Shown here piece after piece: positions 7,686 to 16,818 of a DNA stretch of 64,000 bases (its first letter is position 1; every line of letters begins with the position of its first letter). Made by a program: the position numbers and the translations under genes. This stretch comes from DASWJZ01 sp963761005 (lineage in GTDB: Bacteria; Pseudomonadota; Alphaproteobacteria; Rhizobiales; Afifellaceae). The notes below the pieces were generated by a model that made no database searches, was not told where the DNA came from, and worked only from the letters and a program-made list of their open reading frames with translations. The stretch spans positions 186,001 to 250,000 of the forward strand of contig CAVXFK010000013.1 in the NCBI GenBank assembly GCA_963761005.1, in the 5' to 3' direction.

Positions 7686-9161
7686 ATGCACTTGAGAAGC
7701 TTGTTGGCGGGGTTCTCCGCCGTCTGCGTGATGGCCGGCGCGCCGGCCATGGCAGAGATGATGTACGACGGCGTGACCGTCAATGTCATGACCTTCACCG
7801 GCCCGCAGATCGCCGAGCCGCTGCAGCGCCGCGCCCCTGACTTCGAGAAGCTGACGGGCGCCAAGATCAACGTGATCACGGTCCCCTTCTCCGATCTCTA
7901 CACGAAGCTTCTGACCGACTGGTCGAGCGGCACGAACTCGATCGACGCGGCGGTCTTCGCTCCGCAATGGATGGTGGACTACATCTCCGCCGGCTTGCTT
8001 GAAGATCTCTCCGACCGCGTCGCCAAGGACAAGGACATACAGGAAGACGACGTCGGCGGATTCTTCCGCGACTTCTCGCAGAAATACGCCGGCAAGATCT
8101 ACATGATCACGCTGGATGGCGACTTCCACATGATCTACTACCGCACCGACGTCCTGAAGGATGCAGGGCTTGAGCCGCCAAATACGCTGGACGAATACCT
8201 CGCCGTCGCCAAGGCTGTGAACGGCAAGGACATGAACGGCGACGGCACGCCGGACTACGGCTCCTGCATCTCCAAGAAGCGCAACGCCCAGGCCTTCTGG
8301 TTCATCACCTCCATCACCGGTGGCATGATCCAGTCGAAGGGCACGAGCCAAGGCGTCTTCTTCGATACGCGCGACATGAAGCCCCTCGTCAACAACGAGG
8401 CGTTCGCCAAGGGCCTCGACTTCCTGAAGGAGACGACGCAATACGGCCCGCCCAACGAGATCAACCTCGACGTCGGCGACACGCGTAGCCTGTTCGTCAG
8501 CGGCCGTTGCGCCCTCTCCTATGACTGGGGCGACATCGGCACGCTCGCCATCGACCCCGCGACCTCCAAGGTCATCGACAAGGTCGGCGCCGCGATCCTG
8601 CCCGGCTCGAAGCAGGTCCTGAACCGCGACACCGGCAAGCTTGAGGATTGCACCGCGGACACCTGCCCCTACGCCGACGACAAGGGCGTGAACCATGCTC
8701 CGTTCGCCTCGTTCGGCGGCTGGGGCGGCGGCATCAACGCCGCGGCCGATCCGAAGGTGAAGGATGCCGCCTACGCGTTCTTTTCCTACATGGAACAGCC
8801 GGCACAATCGAACGTCGACGTCACGATCGGGAAGACCGGCTTCAATCCGTACCGCATCTCGCAGTTCAAGGACATGTCGAACTGGATCAAGGCCGGCATG
8901 AGCGAGACGGCGGCCAAGAACTACCTCGGCGCCATCGAGGCTAGCTTGAACAGCCCCAACATGATCCTCGACCTGCGCATTCCGCAGAACCAGAAATACC
9001 AGCAGGTCGTGGAAGATGAGGCGGTGTCACGCTTCCTCGCCGGCGAGATCGACAAGGATCAGACCATGCAGGCGATCGAGAGCGGCTGGAACGACCTGAA
9101 CGATCAGATCGGGAAGGACGATCAGCTCAAGATCTACAAGGCCACGATCGGCGCGAACTGA
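7686..9161 (+). CDS. ABC transporter substrate-binding protein, CUT1 sugar type
   Basis: A 491-residue periplasmic binding protein (solute-binding family 1) of a CUT1-like carbohydrate importer. The signal peptide is cut after AMA near residue 23. A DMNGDGTPD calcium-loop-like motif near residue 180 occurs in other members of the family. ATG 7686 is chosen because GGGAGGGAG lies just upstream and the signal peptide starts there; an earlier in-frame start at 7629 lacks both. It heads the transporter operon and is followed by a strong hairpin before the permeases, the usual arrangement for making more binding protein than permease. The ligand cannot be read from the sequence. Confidence 0.92.
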   Translation: MHLRSLLAGFSAVCVMAGAPAMAEMMYDGVTVNVMTFTGPQIAEPLQRRAPDFEKLTGAKINVITVPFSDLYTKLLTDWSSGTNSIDAAVFAPQWMVDYISAGLLEDLSDRVAKDKDIQEDDVGGFFRDFSQKYAGKIYMITLDGDFHMIYYRTDVLKDAGLEPPNTLDEYLAVAKAVNGKDMNGDGTPDYGSCISKKRNAQAFWFITSITGGMIQSKGTSQGVFFDTRDMKPLVNNEAFAKGLDFLKETTQYGPPNEINLDVGDTRSLFVSGRCALSYDWGDIGTLAIDPATSKVIDKVGAAILPGSKQVLNRDTGKLEDCTADTCPYADDKGVNHAPFASFGGWGGGINAAADPKVKDAAYAFFSYMEQPAQSNVDVTIGKTGFNPYRISQFKDMSNWIKAGMSETAAKNYLGAIEASLNSPNMILDLRIPQNQKYQQVVEDEAVSRFLAGEIDKDQTMQAIESGWNDLNDQIGKDDQLKIYKATIGAN

Positions 9162-9174
9162 TCGCGACTTCTCT

Positions 9175-9198
9175 CCCCGGCGCCTTGCGGCGCCGGGG
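9175..9198 (+). terminator. Hairpin between binding protein and permease
   Basis: Perfect 10-bp stem CCCCGGCGCC / GGCGCCGGGG around loop TTGC, followed by ATTTCTG. It lies 13 bases after the binding-protein stop. It probably acts as a partial terminator or an RNA-stability element that leaves the binding-protein message in excess over the permease message. Confidence 0.8.
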
Positions 9199-9262
9199 AT
9201 TTCTGCGTCTCATGAGCATCCTCGCCGCAGCGCGACCGAACGGACGGCCCGGAACCGACGCC

Positions 9263-10384
9263 ATGCCCGCAAGTCCAAGCTATTCCTCCAGCGGAATCGG
9301 CACCTGGCTTGATCAGCAGGCCGGGCGGATCATGCTGCTACCGGCAGTTCTGATCCTCCTCGCTTTCGCGATCTTCCCGCTCATCATCTCGGCCTACCTG
9401 ACGACCATCCGTTTTGCGCTCGCGCCGGGCGGCTTCAAGCTCACTTTCGTCGGCGCGAAGAATTTCCAACGGCTGATCTTCGGCGCGCAGCAATATCACT
9501 TCCTCGGCACCTTCAAGCCGCTGGGTCCGATCTTGTGGCTCGCACTCGCCGTTGTCCTTCTCGCGCTGCTCTATTGGCTGGCGCGCTACCTCTGGAGCGG
9601 CAAGGCGACCGCCCTCGGCTTCATCGGCCGGCTGATCACCTCCGTGCTGCTGGCGGGACTTTCGTTGCTGACGCTCGCAACGATTTTCGCCGGCGGCGTT
9701 CCCGGCACGCTTGTGAACACCCTCTTTTATGTCGTGATCGGCGTCGTCCTTCAGTTTCTTCTTGGGCTCGGACTCGCACTTCTCTGCGCGCGGCCGATTG
9801 CCGGCAGGAACTTCTTCCGCGTCGTCTTCTTCATCCCGTTGACCGTGACACCGGTCGGCATCGCCTACACGTTCCGCATGCTTGCCGACATGCAGAAGGG
9901 CCCGTTCGCTCCGATCAGCCGCGGCCTCGGCTTCGGCGAATGGGCTTGGGCGACCGACCCCTGGTCGGCGCGCCTCATCGTGCTTCTCGGCGACACCTGG
10001 CAGTGGACGCCGTTCATGTTCATCGTGCTTCTCGCCGCCGTCGAGAGCCGCCCGCACGATCAGGTGGAGGCCGCGAGCATCGACGGCGCCAACACTTGGC
10101 AGATCTTCCGGCACATCACTTGGCCGGCGATCGCACCTGTCGGCGCAACGGTCGTGCTCATCCGCCTGATCGAGGCGTTCAAGATCGTCGATCTGCCGAA
10201 CGTGCTCACCAACGGCGGCCCGGGGCTCGCCACGGAATCCATGACGCTCCACGCCTTCATCGCCTGGCGCACGCAGGATCTCGGCGGCTCGGCGGCGATC
10301 GGCTACATCCTACTCTTCGTCGCCACCATCAGCTGCGTCTCGTTCTTCAACTACGCGGTTCGCCCCGCGCGGATGCACCAATGA
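9263..10384 (+). CDS. ABC transporter permease, CUT1 type (MalF-like)
   Basis: A 373-residue inner-membrane permease. TM1 is at about residues 20-45. Between it and the core lie two further hydrophobic segments (WLALAVVLLALLYWLARYLW and ITSVLLAGLSLLTLATIFAG) that most CUT1 permeases lack. The EAA loop that contacts the ATPase reads EAASIDGANTWQIF, followed by HITWPAI. ATG 9263 (MPASPS) is preferred; in-frame starts at 9185 and 9212 fall in or next to the terminator hairpin. The stop overlaps the next permease by ATGA. No ATPase gene of this type lies nearby. Confidence 0.9.
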   Translation: MPASPSYSSSGIGTWLDQQAGRIMLLPAVLILLAFAIFPLIISAYLTTIRFALAPGGFKLTFVGAKNFQRLIFGAQQYHFLGTFKPLGPILWLALAVVLLALLYWLARYLWSGKATALGFIGRLITSVLLAGLSLLTLATIFAGGVPGTLVNTLFYVVIGVVLQFLLGLGLALLCARPIAGRNFFRVVFFIPLTVTPVGIAYTFRMLADMQKGPFAPISRGLGFGEWAWATDPWSARLIVLLGDTWQWTPFMFIVLLAAVESRPHDQVEAASIDGANTWQIFRHITWPAIAPVGATVVLIRLIEAFKIVDLPNVLTNGGPGLATESMTLHAFIAWRTQDLGGSAAIGYILLFVATISCVSFFNYAVRPARMHQ

Positions 10385-11439
10385 TGGACGCGGCGGAGCG
10401 GAACTCCTTCGTGCGGCGCCTGTTTATGGCGCGGACGCTCGGCGGCCAGTCTCCAATAGCCCAGCTCGCGACCTACTTCGTGCTGGTGTTCTGGACGCTC
10501 GTCGTTCTGGTGCCGCTCTATTGGGTGCTGGTGACCTCGCTCAAGATCCGGATCGTTGTGGACTCCGGGCCGTTCTATCTGCCCTTCGTCGACTTCGTGC
10601 CGTCGCTGGAGAACTGGCACTACATCTTCTTCGACCTCGGGCGCGACACGCTTCGCCCCTACGCGAATTCCGTCGTGGTCGCACTGACGAGCACGGTGAT
10701 CGCGGTCTTCATCGGCTCGCTCGCGTCCTACGCGCTCGTGCGGCTCAAGTTCCGCGTGAAGATCGCGGCCATCGCGACATTCCTTCTCCTGCTCGCTTCG
10801 ACGATCGTCGCGGTCGCAGTCTTTGGCGTTCCATGGTCGCTCGCCGTCGGCGTCGCCATTGCGCTTTTCCTGCTCTTCCTTGCGACGTTGGCTCGCCGCT
10901 TCAAGCGCGCGCTCGGCAACAGCGACATCGAATTCTGGATGATCTCAAACAGGATCATGCCGCCGGTCGTCGCCGTCCTACCGATCTATCTGATGTTCCA
11001 GAAGCTGCACCTGCTCGACACGCAGATTGCGCTGATCGCAACCTATACTGCGGTCAACTTGCCGATCGTCGTGTGGCTCACGCGCGACTTCTTCGCCGCC
11101 ATCCCGATCGAGCTCGACGAGAGCGCCGAGATCGACGGCGCCTCGAAGTTTCGCATCTTCTTCACGATCGCCCTGCCCCTCACACGGCCGGGCTTGGTCG
11201 CGACCTTTTTGCTGGTACTGATCCTTGCATGGAACGAGTATCTGCTGGCGCTGTTCCTCTCCAACGCCAACGCGCAGACCATGCCGATCCTGGTCTCCGC
11301 CCAGAACGGCACGCGCGGCCCCGAATGGGGCTACATGTCGGTCCTGATCGTGATCATGATCGCGCCGGTGGTGGCGATAACGGTCGCACTGCAAAAGCAA
11401 ATCGCGCGCGGGTTACTGGTCGGCGCCCTCAAGGGCTGA
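10381..11439 (+). CDS. ABC transporter permease, CUT1 type (MalG-like)
   Basis: A 352-residue partner permease, starting at ATG 10381 that overlaps the previous stop (ATGA). It has an N-terminal TM segment (YFVLVFWTLVVLVPLYWVLV) and the EAA loop ESAEIDGASKFRIFFTIALP. Between SYALVRLKF and SNRIMPPVVAVLP, where MalG-type proteins normally have a short link, are two extra hydrophobic helices (about residues 125-175, AAIATFLLLLASTIVAVAVF and WSLAVGVAIALFLLFLATL). The partner permease also carries two extra segments. With the binding protein it forms an importer that must borrow an MsmX/UgpC-like ATPase from elsewhere (inference). Confidence 0.9.
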   Translation: MMDAAERNSFVRRLFMARTLGGQSPIAQLATYFVLVFWTLVVLVPLYWVLVTSLKIRIVVDSGPFYLPFVDFVPSLENWHYIFFDLGRDTLRPYANSVVVALTSTVIAVFIGSLASYALVRLKFRVKIAAIATFLLLLASTIVAVAVFGVPWSLAVGVAIALFLLFLATLARRFKRALGNSDIEFWMISNRIMPPVVAVLPIYLMFQKLHLLDTQIALIATYTAVNLPIVVWLTRDFFAAIPIELDESAEIDGASKFRIFFTIALPLTRPGLVATFLLVLILAWNEYLLALFLSNANAQTMPILVSAQNGTRGPEWGYMSVLIVIMIAPVVAITVALQKQIARGLLVGALKG

Positions 11440-11444
11440 TAGCC

Positions 11445-12503
11445 ATGCCCTCCCGCCAGGCAAAATCTCAGGAACCGGGGATGGAGACGAGGAAGCTGCG
11501 CGGCGGCACCAATAGCCTGGACGTGACCGTGCTCGGCTTCGGCGGCGCGCCCCTCGGCAACCTCTATGCGGCGATCTCCGAGAGCGAAGCGGAGGCGACG
11601 CTTGATGCGGCTTGGGATGCTGGCATCCGCATCTTCGACACCGCGCCCTTCTACGGCTTGGGCCTTTCGGAGGAGCGCTTCGGGCGGATCCTGACAAAAC
11701 ACCCACGCGGCGACTACGTCCTTTCCACTAAGATCGGCAGGGTCTTGCGCGACTGCCATCCCGACGAGGTGTCCGAGGTCGTCTTCCAGGATACGCCGTC
11801 CCGCACCTTCGACTTCGACTATTCCTATGACGGCGTGATGCGCTCGCACGCCGACAGCCTTGGGCGCCTTGGCGTGGATCGCATCGACATCCTCCTCGTG
11901 CACGACATCGACAAGCCCACCCACGGCTCGCGGGAGGCCGCTGATCGGCGCGTGCGGGAGCTCTTCGACGCCGGCGGCTACCGCGCGCTCGAGGAGCTTC
12001 GCGCCGGCGGCGCGATCAAGGCGATCGGCGCCGGCATCAATGAGTGGGAGGTCGCCGAGACGCTGCTCGGCATGGGCGATTTCGACTGCTTCCTGCTAGC
12101 CGGGCGCTACACCCTGCTTGAGCAGGGCGCGCTTGAAAGCCTCCTGCCGCGCTGCGAGGAGCGGAACGTCGGCATCATCCTCGGCGGGCCGTTCAACTCG
12201 GGCATTCTCGTCACGGGTCCGGTCGAGGGCGCGCACTATGACTATGCGCCCGCCTCCTCCGACATCCGCGCCCGCGTTGCCCGCCTCGATGCGATCTGCT
12301 CCTCCTACGACGTGAAGCTCGCGGAGGCCGCGCTGCAATTCGTGCTTGGCCATCCTTCGGTGAAGACCGTCATCCCCGGCGCCAACACGCCCGGCCAGGT
12401 CGCGGCAAACCTCCGGCTACTCGACGCGAAGATACCCGCGGCGCTCTGGACGGATTTGAAGTCACAGGGACTGCTGCGCACCAACGCCCCGGTTCCCTCA
12501 TGA
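11445..12503 (+). CDS. Aldo/keto reductase, probable aldose 1-dehydrogenase (L-fucose type)
   Basis: An NAD(P)-dependent aldo/keto reductase resembling bacterial L-fucose / D-threo-aldose 1-dehydrogenases, which oxidise the sugar to a 1,5-lactone. The start of the barrel shows GFGGAPLGNLY, then the catalytic tetrad: Asp and Tyr in FDTAPFYGLG, Lys in LSTKIGR and His in LVHDIDKP. The C-terminal cofactor loop contains VIPGANTPGQ. The start is 11445, or 11481 (METRKLRGG), which matches homologues better and has GGAA upstream. The next gene encodes a fucose mutarotase, which supports a fucose-like substrate; the exact sugar is inferred. Confidence 0.85.
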   Translation: MPSRQAKSQEPGMETRKLRGGTNSLDVTVLGFGGAPLGNLYAAISESEAEATLDAAWDAGIRIFDTAPFYGLGLSEERFGRILTKHPRGDYVLSTKIGRVLRDCHPDEVSEVVFQDTPSRTFDFDYSYDGVMRSHADSLGRLGVDRIDILLVHDIDKPTHGSREAADRRVRELFDAGGYRALEELRAGGAIKAIGAGINEWEVAETLLGMGDFDCFLLAGRYTLLEQGALESLLPRCEERNVGIILGGPFNSGILVTGPVEGAHYDYAPASSDIRARVARLDAICSSYDVKLAEAALQFVLGHPSVKTVIPGANTPGQVAANLRLLDAKIPAALWTDLKSQGLLRTNAPVPS

Positions 12504-12519
12504 AACAGAAGGTGACACC

Positions 12520-12972
12520 GTGCTGATTGGCATCGATCCGCTGCTCACGCCCGAGCTTTTGATGATCCTGCGCGCCATGGGCCATGGCGACGAGATCGCC
12601 ATCGTCGACGGCAACTATCCCGCGAAAAGCAATTCCCGGCGGCTCGTCCGCCTCGACGGCGCGGACGCGAGCCAAGCTTTGAGTGCGGTCCTTTCCGTGC
12701 TCCCGCTCAATTCTTTCGTGAAGGCGCCTGCGAACTCCATGCAGGTTGTGGGAAAGCCGCGGGAGATCCCGCCCGCCGTCGCCGACTTCCAGAAGATCGT
12801 CAACGGCCGCTCAGTCTTTCCGGTCAAGATCGGGCGGATCGAGCGTTTCGCCTTCTATGAGCGCGCCAAGACCTGCTTCGCGATCGTGGCGACGACGGAC
12901 CGGCGCCTCTATGCCAACATCATCCTGACCAAGGGCGTGATCGGCGCCGACGGCAAGGTGGTCGTGAAATGA
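12520..12972 (+). CDS. fucU: RbsD/FucU-family sugar mutarotase
   Basis: A 150-residue protein of the RbsD/FucU fold, which interconverts alpha and beta anomers of L-fucose (FucU) or pyranose and furanose forms of ribose (RbsD). It shows the family N-terminus LIGIDPLLTPELLMILRAMGHGD, a catalytic-region His in that segment, and FYERAKTCFAIVATTD near residue 110. The length and MGHGDEIAIVDGN region favour FucU over RbsD. It starts at GTG 12520 behind GAAGGTGAC. Sitting between an aldose dehydrogenase and an alcohol dehydrogenase, it probably supplies the anomer that the dehydrogenase uses. Confidence 0.88.
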   Translation: MLIGIDPLLTPELLMILRAMGHGDEIAIVDGNYPAKSNSRRLVRLDGADASQALSAVLSVLPLNSFVKAPANSMQVVGKPREIPPAVADFQKIVNGRSVFPVKIGRIERFAFYERAKTCFAIVATTDRRLYANIILTKGVIGADGKVVVK

Positions 12973-12994
12973 GACCCGCGGCGGATGCACTGAG

Positions 12995-14014
12995 ATGAAC
13001 GGCATGCGGGCCATCGTCTGCCTGAGCCCCGGCGCGCTCGTGCTCCAGGAGCGGCCGCTTCCGGAGCGGCGGGGGAACGAGGTGCTGGTCGGCATCCGCC
13101 GTATCGGCATCTGCGGGACCGACTATCACATCTACGAAGGCCTGCACCCCTTCCTGCAATACCCGCGCGTCATGGGGCATGAGCTCGCGGCCGAAGTGAT
13201 CGAGGCGCCGCGCGGAAGTGCCTTCAAGCCCGGCGATCCGGTGATCGTGATCCCCTATCTTTCCTGCGGCACCTGCGTCGCCTGCCGCCGCGGCAAGACC
13301 AATTGCTGCACCAGCCTCGCCTGCCTCGGCGTCCATTGCGACGGCGGGATGACCGAGCGGCTGGCCCTGCCGGAAGCGAACCTCTATCGGGCCGATGGGC
13401 TCTCGCTCGACCAGGCGGCGATGGTGGAGTTTCTCGCGATCGGTGCACATGCGGTGCGGCGTTCGCGCGTCCTCCCCGGCGACCGCGCGCTGGTCGTCGG
13501 CGTCGGGCCGATCGGCATCGGCACGGCGCTCTTCGCGCAGCTTGCGGGTGCCGAAGTGACCCTGATGGACCGTGACCCCGCGGTCGCTGAAACCGCAAGC
13601 CGCGTCACCGGCATCGCCTCGACGATCATCGCCGGGCCCGATGCGATCAACGGCATGTCGGAACTGACCGGTGGCGACAACTTCGACATCGTCTTCGACG
13701 CCACCGGCAGCGCCAAGGCCATGGAGTCGAGCTTCGACTTCGCCGCAAGCGGAGGCACCTACGTCATGGTCGGCGTGGTGAAGGATCGGATTTCCTTTTC
13801 CGATCCGGACCTTCACCGTCGCGAGCTCACGCTTTACGCGAGCCGCAACGCCACCCGCGAGGATTTCGACACCGTCGTCGGCGCAATGCGCGCCGGCAAG
13901 ATCCCGACCTCAGTCATCAACACGCATTCCTGCACCCTCGACGAGCTTCCCGAAGCACTACCGCGCTGGACGCACGACCGCACCGGCCTGGTAAAGGCGA
14001 TGGCGCGGCTTTGA
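12995..14014 (+). CDS. Zinc-dependent alcohol dehydrogenase, MDR family
   Basis: A 339-residue medium-chain dehydrogenase. The catalytic zinc site shows in GICGTDYHIYEG (Cys) and GHELAAEV (His-Glu). The structural-zinc lobe has cysteines in SCGTCVACRRGKTNCC, and the NAD-binding turn reads VVGVGPIGIG at about residues 162-171. Related enzymes act on L-galactonate, L-threonine, sorbitol or 2-keto-3-deoxy-fuconate. Between fucU and the dehydratase gene it may oxidise the dehydrated acid, or an aldonate at C-5. Fold and cofactor are certain; the substrate is inferred from context only. Confidence 0.88.
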   Translation: MNGMRAIVCLSPGALVLQERPLPERRGNEVLVGIRRIGICGTDYHIYEGLHPFLQYPRVMGHELAAEVIEAPRGSAFKPGDPVIVIPYLSCGTCVACRRGKTNCCTSLACLGVHCDGGMTERLALPEANLYRADGLSLDQAAMVEFLAIGAHAVRRSRVLPGDRALVVGVGPIGIGTALFAQLAGAEVTLMDRDPAVAETASRVTGIASTIIAGPDAINGMSELTGGDNFDIVFDATGSAKAMESSFDFAASGGTYVMVGVVKDRISFSDPDLHRRELTLYASRNATREDFDTVVGAMRAGKIPTSVINTHSCTLDELPEALPRWTHDRTGLVKAMARL

Positions 14015-14079
14015 GGCGAAGGGCGAAACGATTGAAAGCGCCAGGCTGAACCATACCTCTAGCGTGAGGCAAGAAGGCC

Positions 14080-15656
14080 ATGAACGAACAACGGAATGCC
14101 GGCACGCTCGCGCCCGTCGGCGCGACCCCGCCCGAGGCCCCGAGGCGCCGCTTTGTGCGGCTTCATCCGGACGACAATGTCGTCGTCGCGGCGGTCTCGC
14201 TTCCGACCGGGACGGAGCTTGATGGCGAGAACGCCAAGGTTCTGAAGGCGGTGCCCATGGGGCACAAGGTGGCGACGCGACCGATCAAGAAGGGCGAGGC
14301 CGTGCTGAAGTTCGGCCAGATCATCGGCTACGCCACCGACGACATCCCTCCCGGCGCGCACGTCCACGTCCACAACTGCGCGATGGGGAGCCATGACCAG
14401 GATTACCGCATCGGCATCGACTACCGGCCGGTCCAGTATCGCGACCCGGCGGAGGCAACCTTCAAGGGCCTCGTTCGCGGCGACGGGCGCGTCGGCACCC
14501 GCAATTACATCGCGCTCTGCTCGACCGTGAACTGCTCGGCGACGGTGATCCGCATGATCGCCGACCGGGTGAACCATTCAGGCATGCTCGCGGGCTATCC
14601 GCACATCGACGGCGCGATCGCGCTTTCGCACGGCACCGGCTGCGGCATGGCCGACGCCGGCGACGGCTTCGACAATCTTGAGCGCGTGCTCTGGGGCTAC
14701 GCCACGCATCCGAACGTTGCCGCGGCGATCTTCGTCGGGCTCGGGTGCGAGGTCATGCAAATCGGCCGGCTGAAGCACAAATACGGCTTCGACGAGGATC
14801 ATTTCCACACGCTGACGATCCAGGAATCGGGCGGCACGCGGCGCGCCGTCGAAAGCGCGCTCAAGATGATCGAGGAGGTGCTCCCTGCCCTCCCCGTCAT
14901 CGAGCGCACCGACGTGCAGGCGAGCGAACTGATGGTGGCGCTCCAATGCGGCGGCTCCGACGGCTATTCCGGCGTCACCGCCAACCCTGCGCTCGGGCGC
15001 GCCGCCGACATTCTGGTCCAGTACGGCGGCACGTCGGTGCTCGCCGAGACGCCGGAGATTTACGGCGCCGAGCAGCTTCTCGTCCGCCGCGCGGCGTCGG
15101 AGGCGGTCGGGCAGAAGCTCATCGACCGCATCCGCTGGTGGGAGGACTACACGCGCCGCAACAAGGGCGACATGAACAACAACCCCTCTCCCGGCAACAA
15201 GGCCGGCGGTCTGACGACAATTCTCGAAAAGTCGCTCGGCGCGGCGGCGAAGGGAGGCGTCTCGCCGCTCGCCGACGTGGCGCTCTACGGCCAGAAGATC
15301 ACCTCGAAGGGGTTCATCTTCATGGACAGCCCCGGCTACGACCCGGCTTCCGTCACCGGACAGATCGCCTGCGGCTCACAGATCGTCTGCTTCACGACCG
15401 GCCGTGGCTCCGCCTTCGGCTCGAAGCCCGCGCCGACGATCAAGCTCGCCACCAACTCGCGCACCTACACGACCATGGAAGAGGACATGGACATCAATTG
15501 CGGCGACATCGTTGACGGCGACGCGACGATCGAGTCGAAAGGCGAGGAGATCTTCAGGAAATTCTCGCCGTCGCTTCTGGCGAGCACTCGAAGAGCGAGG
15601 CGCTCGGCCTCGGCGACAACGAATTCGTGCCCTGGCAGATCGGTGCAGTTATGTAG
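14080..15656 (+). CDS. Altronate/galactarate dehydratase family (UxaA-type), 3' frameshift
   Basis: A sugar-acid dehydratase of the UxaA/GarD family. An N-terminal SAF domain (about residues 20-110, HVHNCAMGSHDQDY) is followed by the dehydratase domain, with GTGCGMADAG, LQCGGSDGYSG and FTTGRGSAFG. It loses water from an aldonate or aldarate to give a 2-keto-3-deoxy acid. In the given frame translation leaves the family pattern after residue 493. Adding one A to the AAA at 15559-15561 restores ILAVASGEHSKSEALGLGD and the typical ending WQIGAVM, with stop TAG at 15654-15656 and 525 residues. Likely a homopolymer miscall. Context suggests L-fuconate or a similar acid rather than altronate. Confidence 0.88.
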
Positions 15657-15669
15657 GGCACAAATGGCT

Positions 15670-15689
15670 TCAGGCCCCGATGGGCCTGA
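15670..15689 (+). promoter_or_regulatory. Intergenic hairpin between dehydratase and second binding protein
   Basis: Perfect 8-bp stem TCAGGCCC / GGGCCTGA around CGAT, 14 bases after the restored dehydratase stop and about 50 before the next start. No T-run follows, so an mRNA-stability or processing element is more likely than a terminator. Confidence 0.55.
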
Positions 15690-15740
15690 CGATCGAGAGC
15701 CGAAGCGCAACGGCCGGCTCAATCTTGGGAGGAAAGAGGT

Positions 15741-16760
15741 ATGAAGACGTTACTCACGACGACTGCGATCGCGCTTGCCCTTGCGGCGGCGTCCGGCTCG
15801 GCTCTTGCCGACACGTCGGGCAAGAAGATCGCGTTCTCCAACAACTACGCCGGCAACTCCTGGCGCCAGGCGATGCTGAAGAGCTACGACATCGTCACCA
15901 AGAAGGCTGTCGCCGATGGCGTGGTCGCGGCTGCCGACGTGTTCACGACCGCCGACAAGGAAGTGCCGACGCAGGCGGCGCAGATCCAGAACCTGATCCT
16001 GCAGGGCTACGACGCAATCGTCATCAACGCGTCGTCGCCGGATGCGCTGAACGGCGCCATCCAGCAGGCCTGCGACGCCGGCATCGTCGTCGTATCCTTC
16101 GATGGTATCGTCACCGCGCCCTGCGCCTGGCGGGTCGTTGTCGACTTCAAAGACATGGGCAAGCAGGAAGTCGAGCAGATGGCGAAGTTCCAGCCGAAGG
16201 GCGGGAACCTGCTTGAGATCCGCGGTCTCGCCGGCACCTCGATCGACCAGTCGATCCACGACGGCATCCTGGAGGGTGTTGCCGCCCATCCGGAGTTCAA
16301 GATCGTCGGCTCGGTCGAAGGCGACTGGGACCAGACAACGGCGCAGAAGGCGGTCGCCACCGTCCTGCCCTCGCTCCCCGATGTCATCGGCATCGTCGAC
16401 CAGGGCGGCGACGGTTACGGCGCCGCGCAGGCTTTCGCCGCAGCGGGCAAGCCGCGTCCGACAATCATCATGGGGAACCGTCAGGACGAGCTCCAGTGGT
16501 GGAAGGAGCAGAAGGAGAAGGACGGCTACGTGACCTGGTCGGCCTCGATCGCACCCGGCGTCTCGACGCTCGCCTTCTGGGTCGCGCAGCAGATCCTCGA
16601 CGGCAACAAGGACATCCCGCACGATCTCCTGGTGCCCTATCTGGCGTTCACCCAGGATGACTTCGAAGCGGCTTTGCCGACGATCGAGACGGGCAGCGTC
16701 GCGAGCCACGAATATACACAGGCCGACGCGCAGGCCGCGATCAAGGCCAACATGAAGTAG
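15741..16760 (+). CDS. Sugar ABC transporter substrate-binding protein, RbsB-like
   Basis: A 339-residue periplasmic binding protein of the LacI/RbsB fold (solute-binding family 2B). The signal peptide is residues 1-23 (cut after ALA). Family features are KKIAFSNNYAGNSWRQ at the start of the mature protein, LILQGYDAIVINASSPDAL near residue 85 and GGDGYGAAQAF in the C-terminal lobe. A GGAAAGAGGT site precedes ATG 15741. It begins a second, complete ABC importer with the next three genes, of a class (CUT2) that carries monosaccharides, unlike the CUT1 importer upstream. The ligand is unknown; the sugar that feeds the enzymes between the two transporters is the best guess. Confidence 0.92.
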   Translation: MKTLLTTTAIALALAAASGSALADTSGKKIAFSNNYAGNSWRQAMLKSYDIVTKKAVADGVVAAADVFTTADKEVPTQAAQIQNLILQGYDAIVINASSPDALNGAIQQACDAGIVVVSFDGIVTAPCAWRVVVDFKDMGKQEVEQMAKFQPKGGNLLEIRGLAGTSIDQSIHDGILEGVAAHPEFKIVGSVEGDWDQTTAQKAVATVLPSLPDVIGIVDQGGDGYGAAQAFAAAGKPRPTIIMGNRQDELQWWKEQKEKDGYVTWSASIAPGVSTLAFWVAQQILDGNKDIPHDLLVPYLAFTQDDFEAALPTIETGSVASHEYTQADAQAAIKANMK

Positions 16761-16818
16761 TCGTTGCACGGGTCTGATCGTCCATTCATCATCGAGTCCG
16801 GCTGGAGTCTTGTTGAGA

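Noticed and set aside
15556..15562. Programmed frameshifting in the dehydratase gene
   Set aside because: No slippery heptamer with a downstream pseudoknot is evident, and the same kind of break appears in unrelated genes nearby; an error is simpler.
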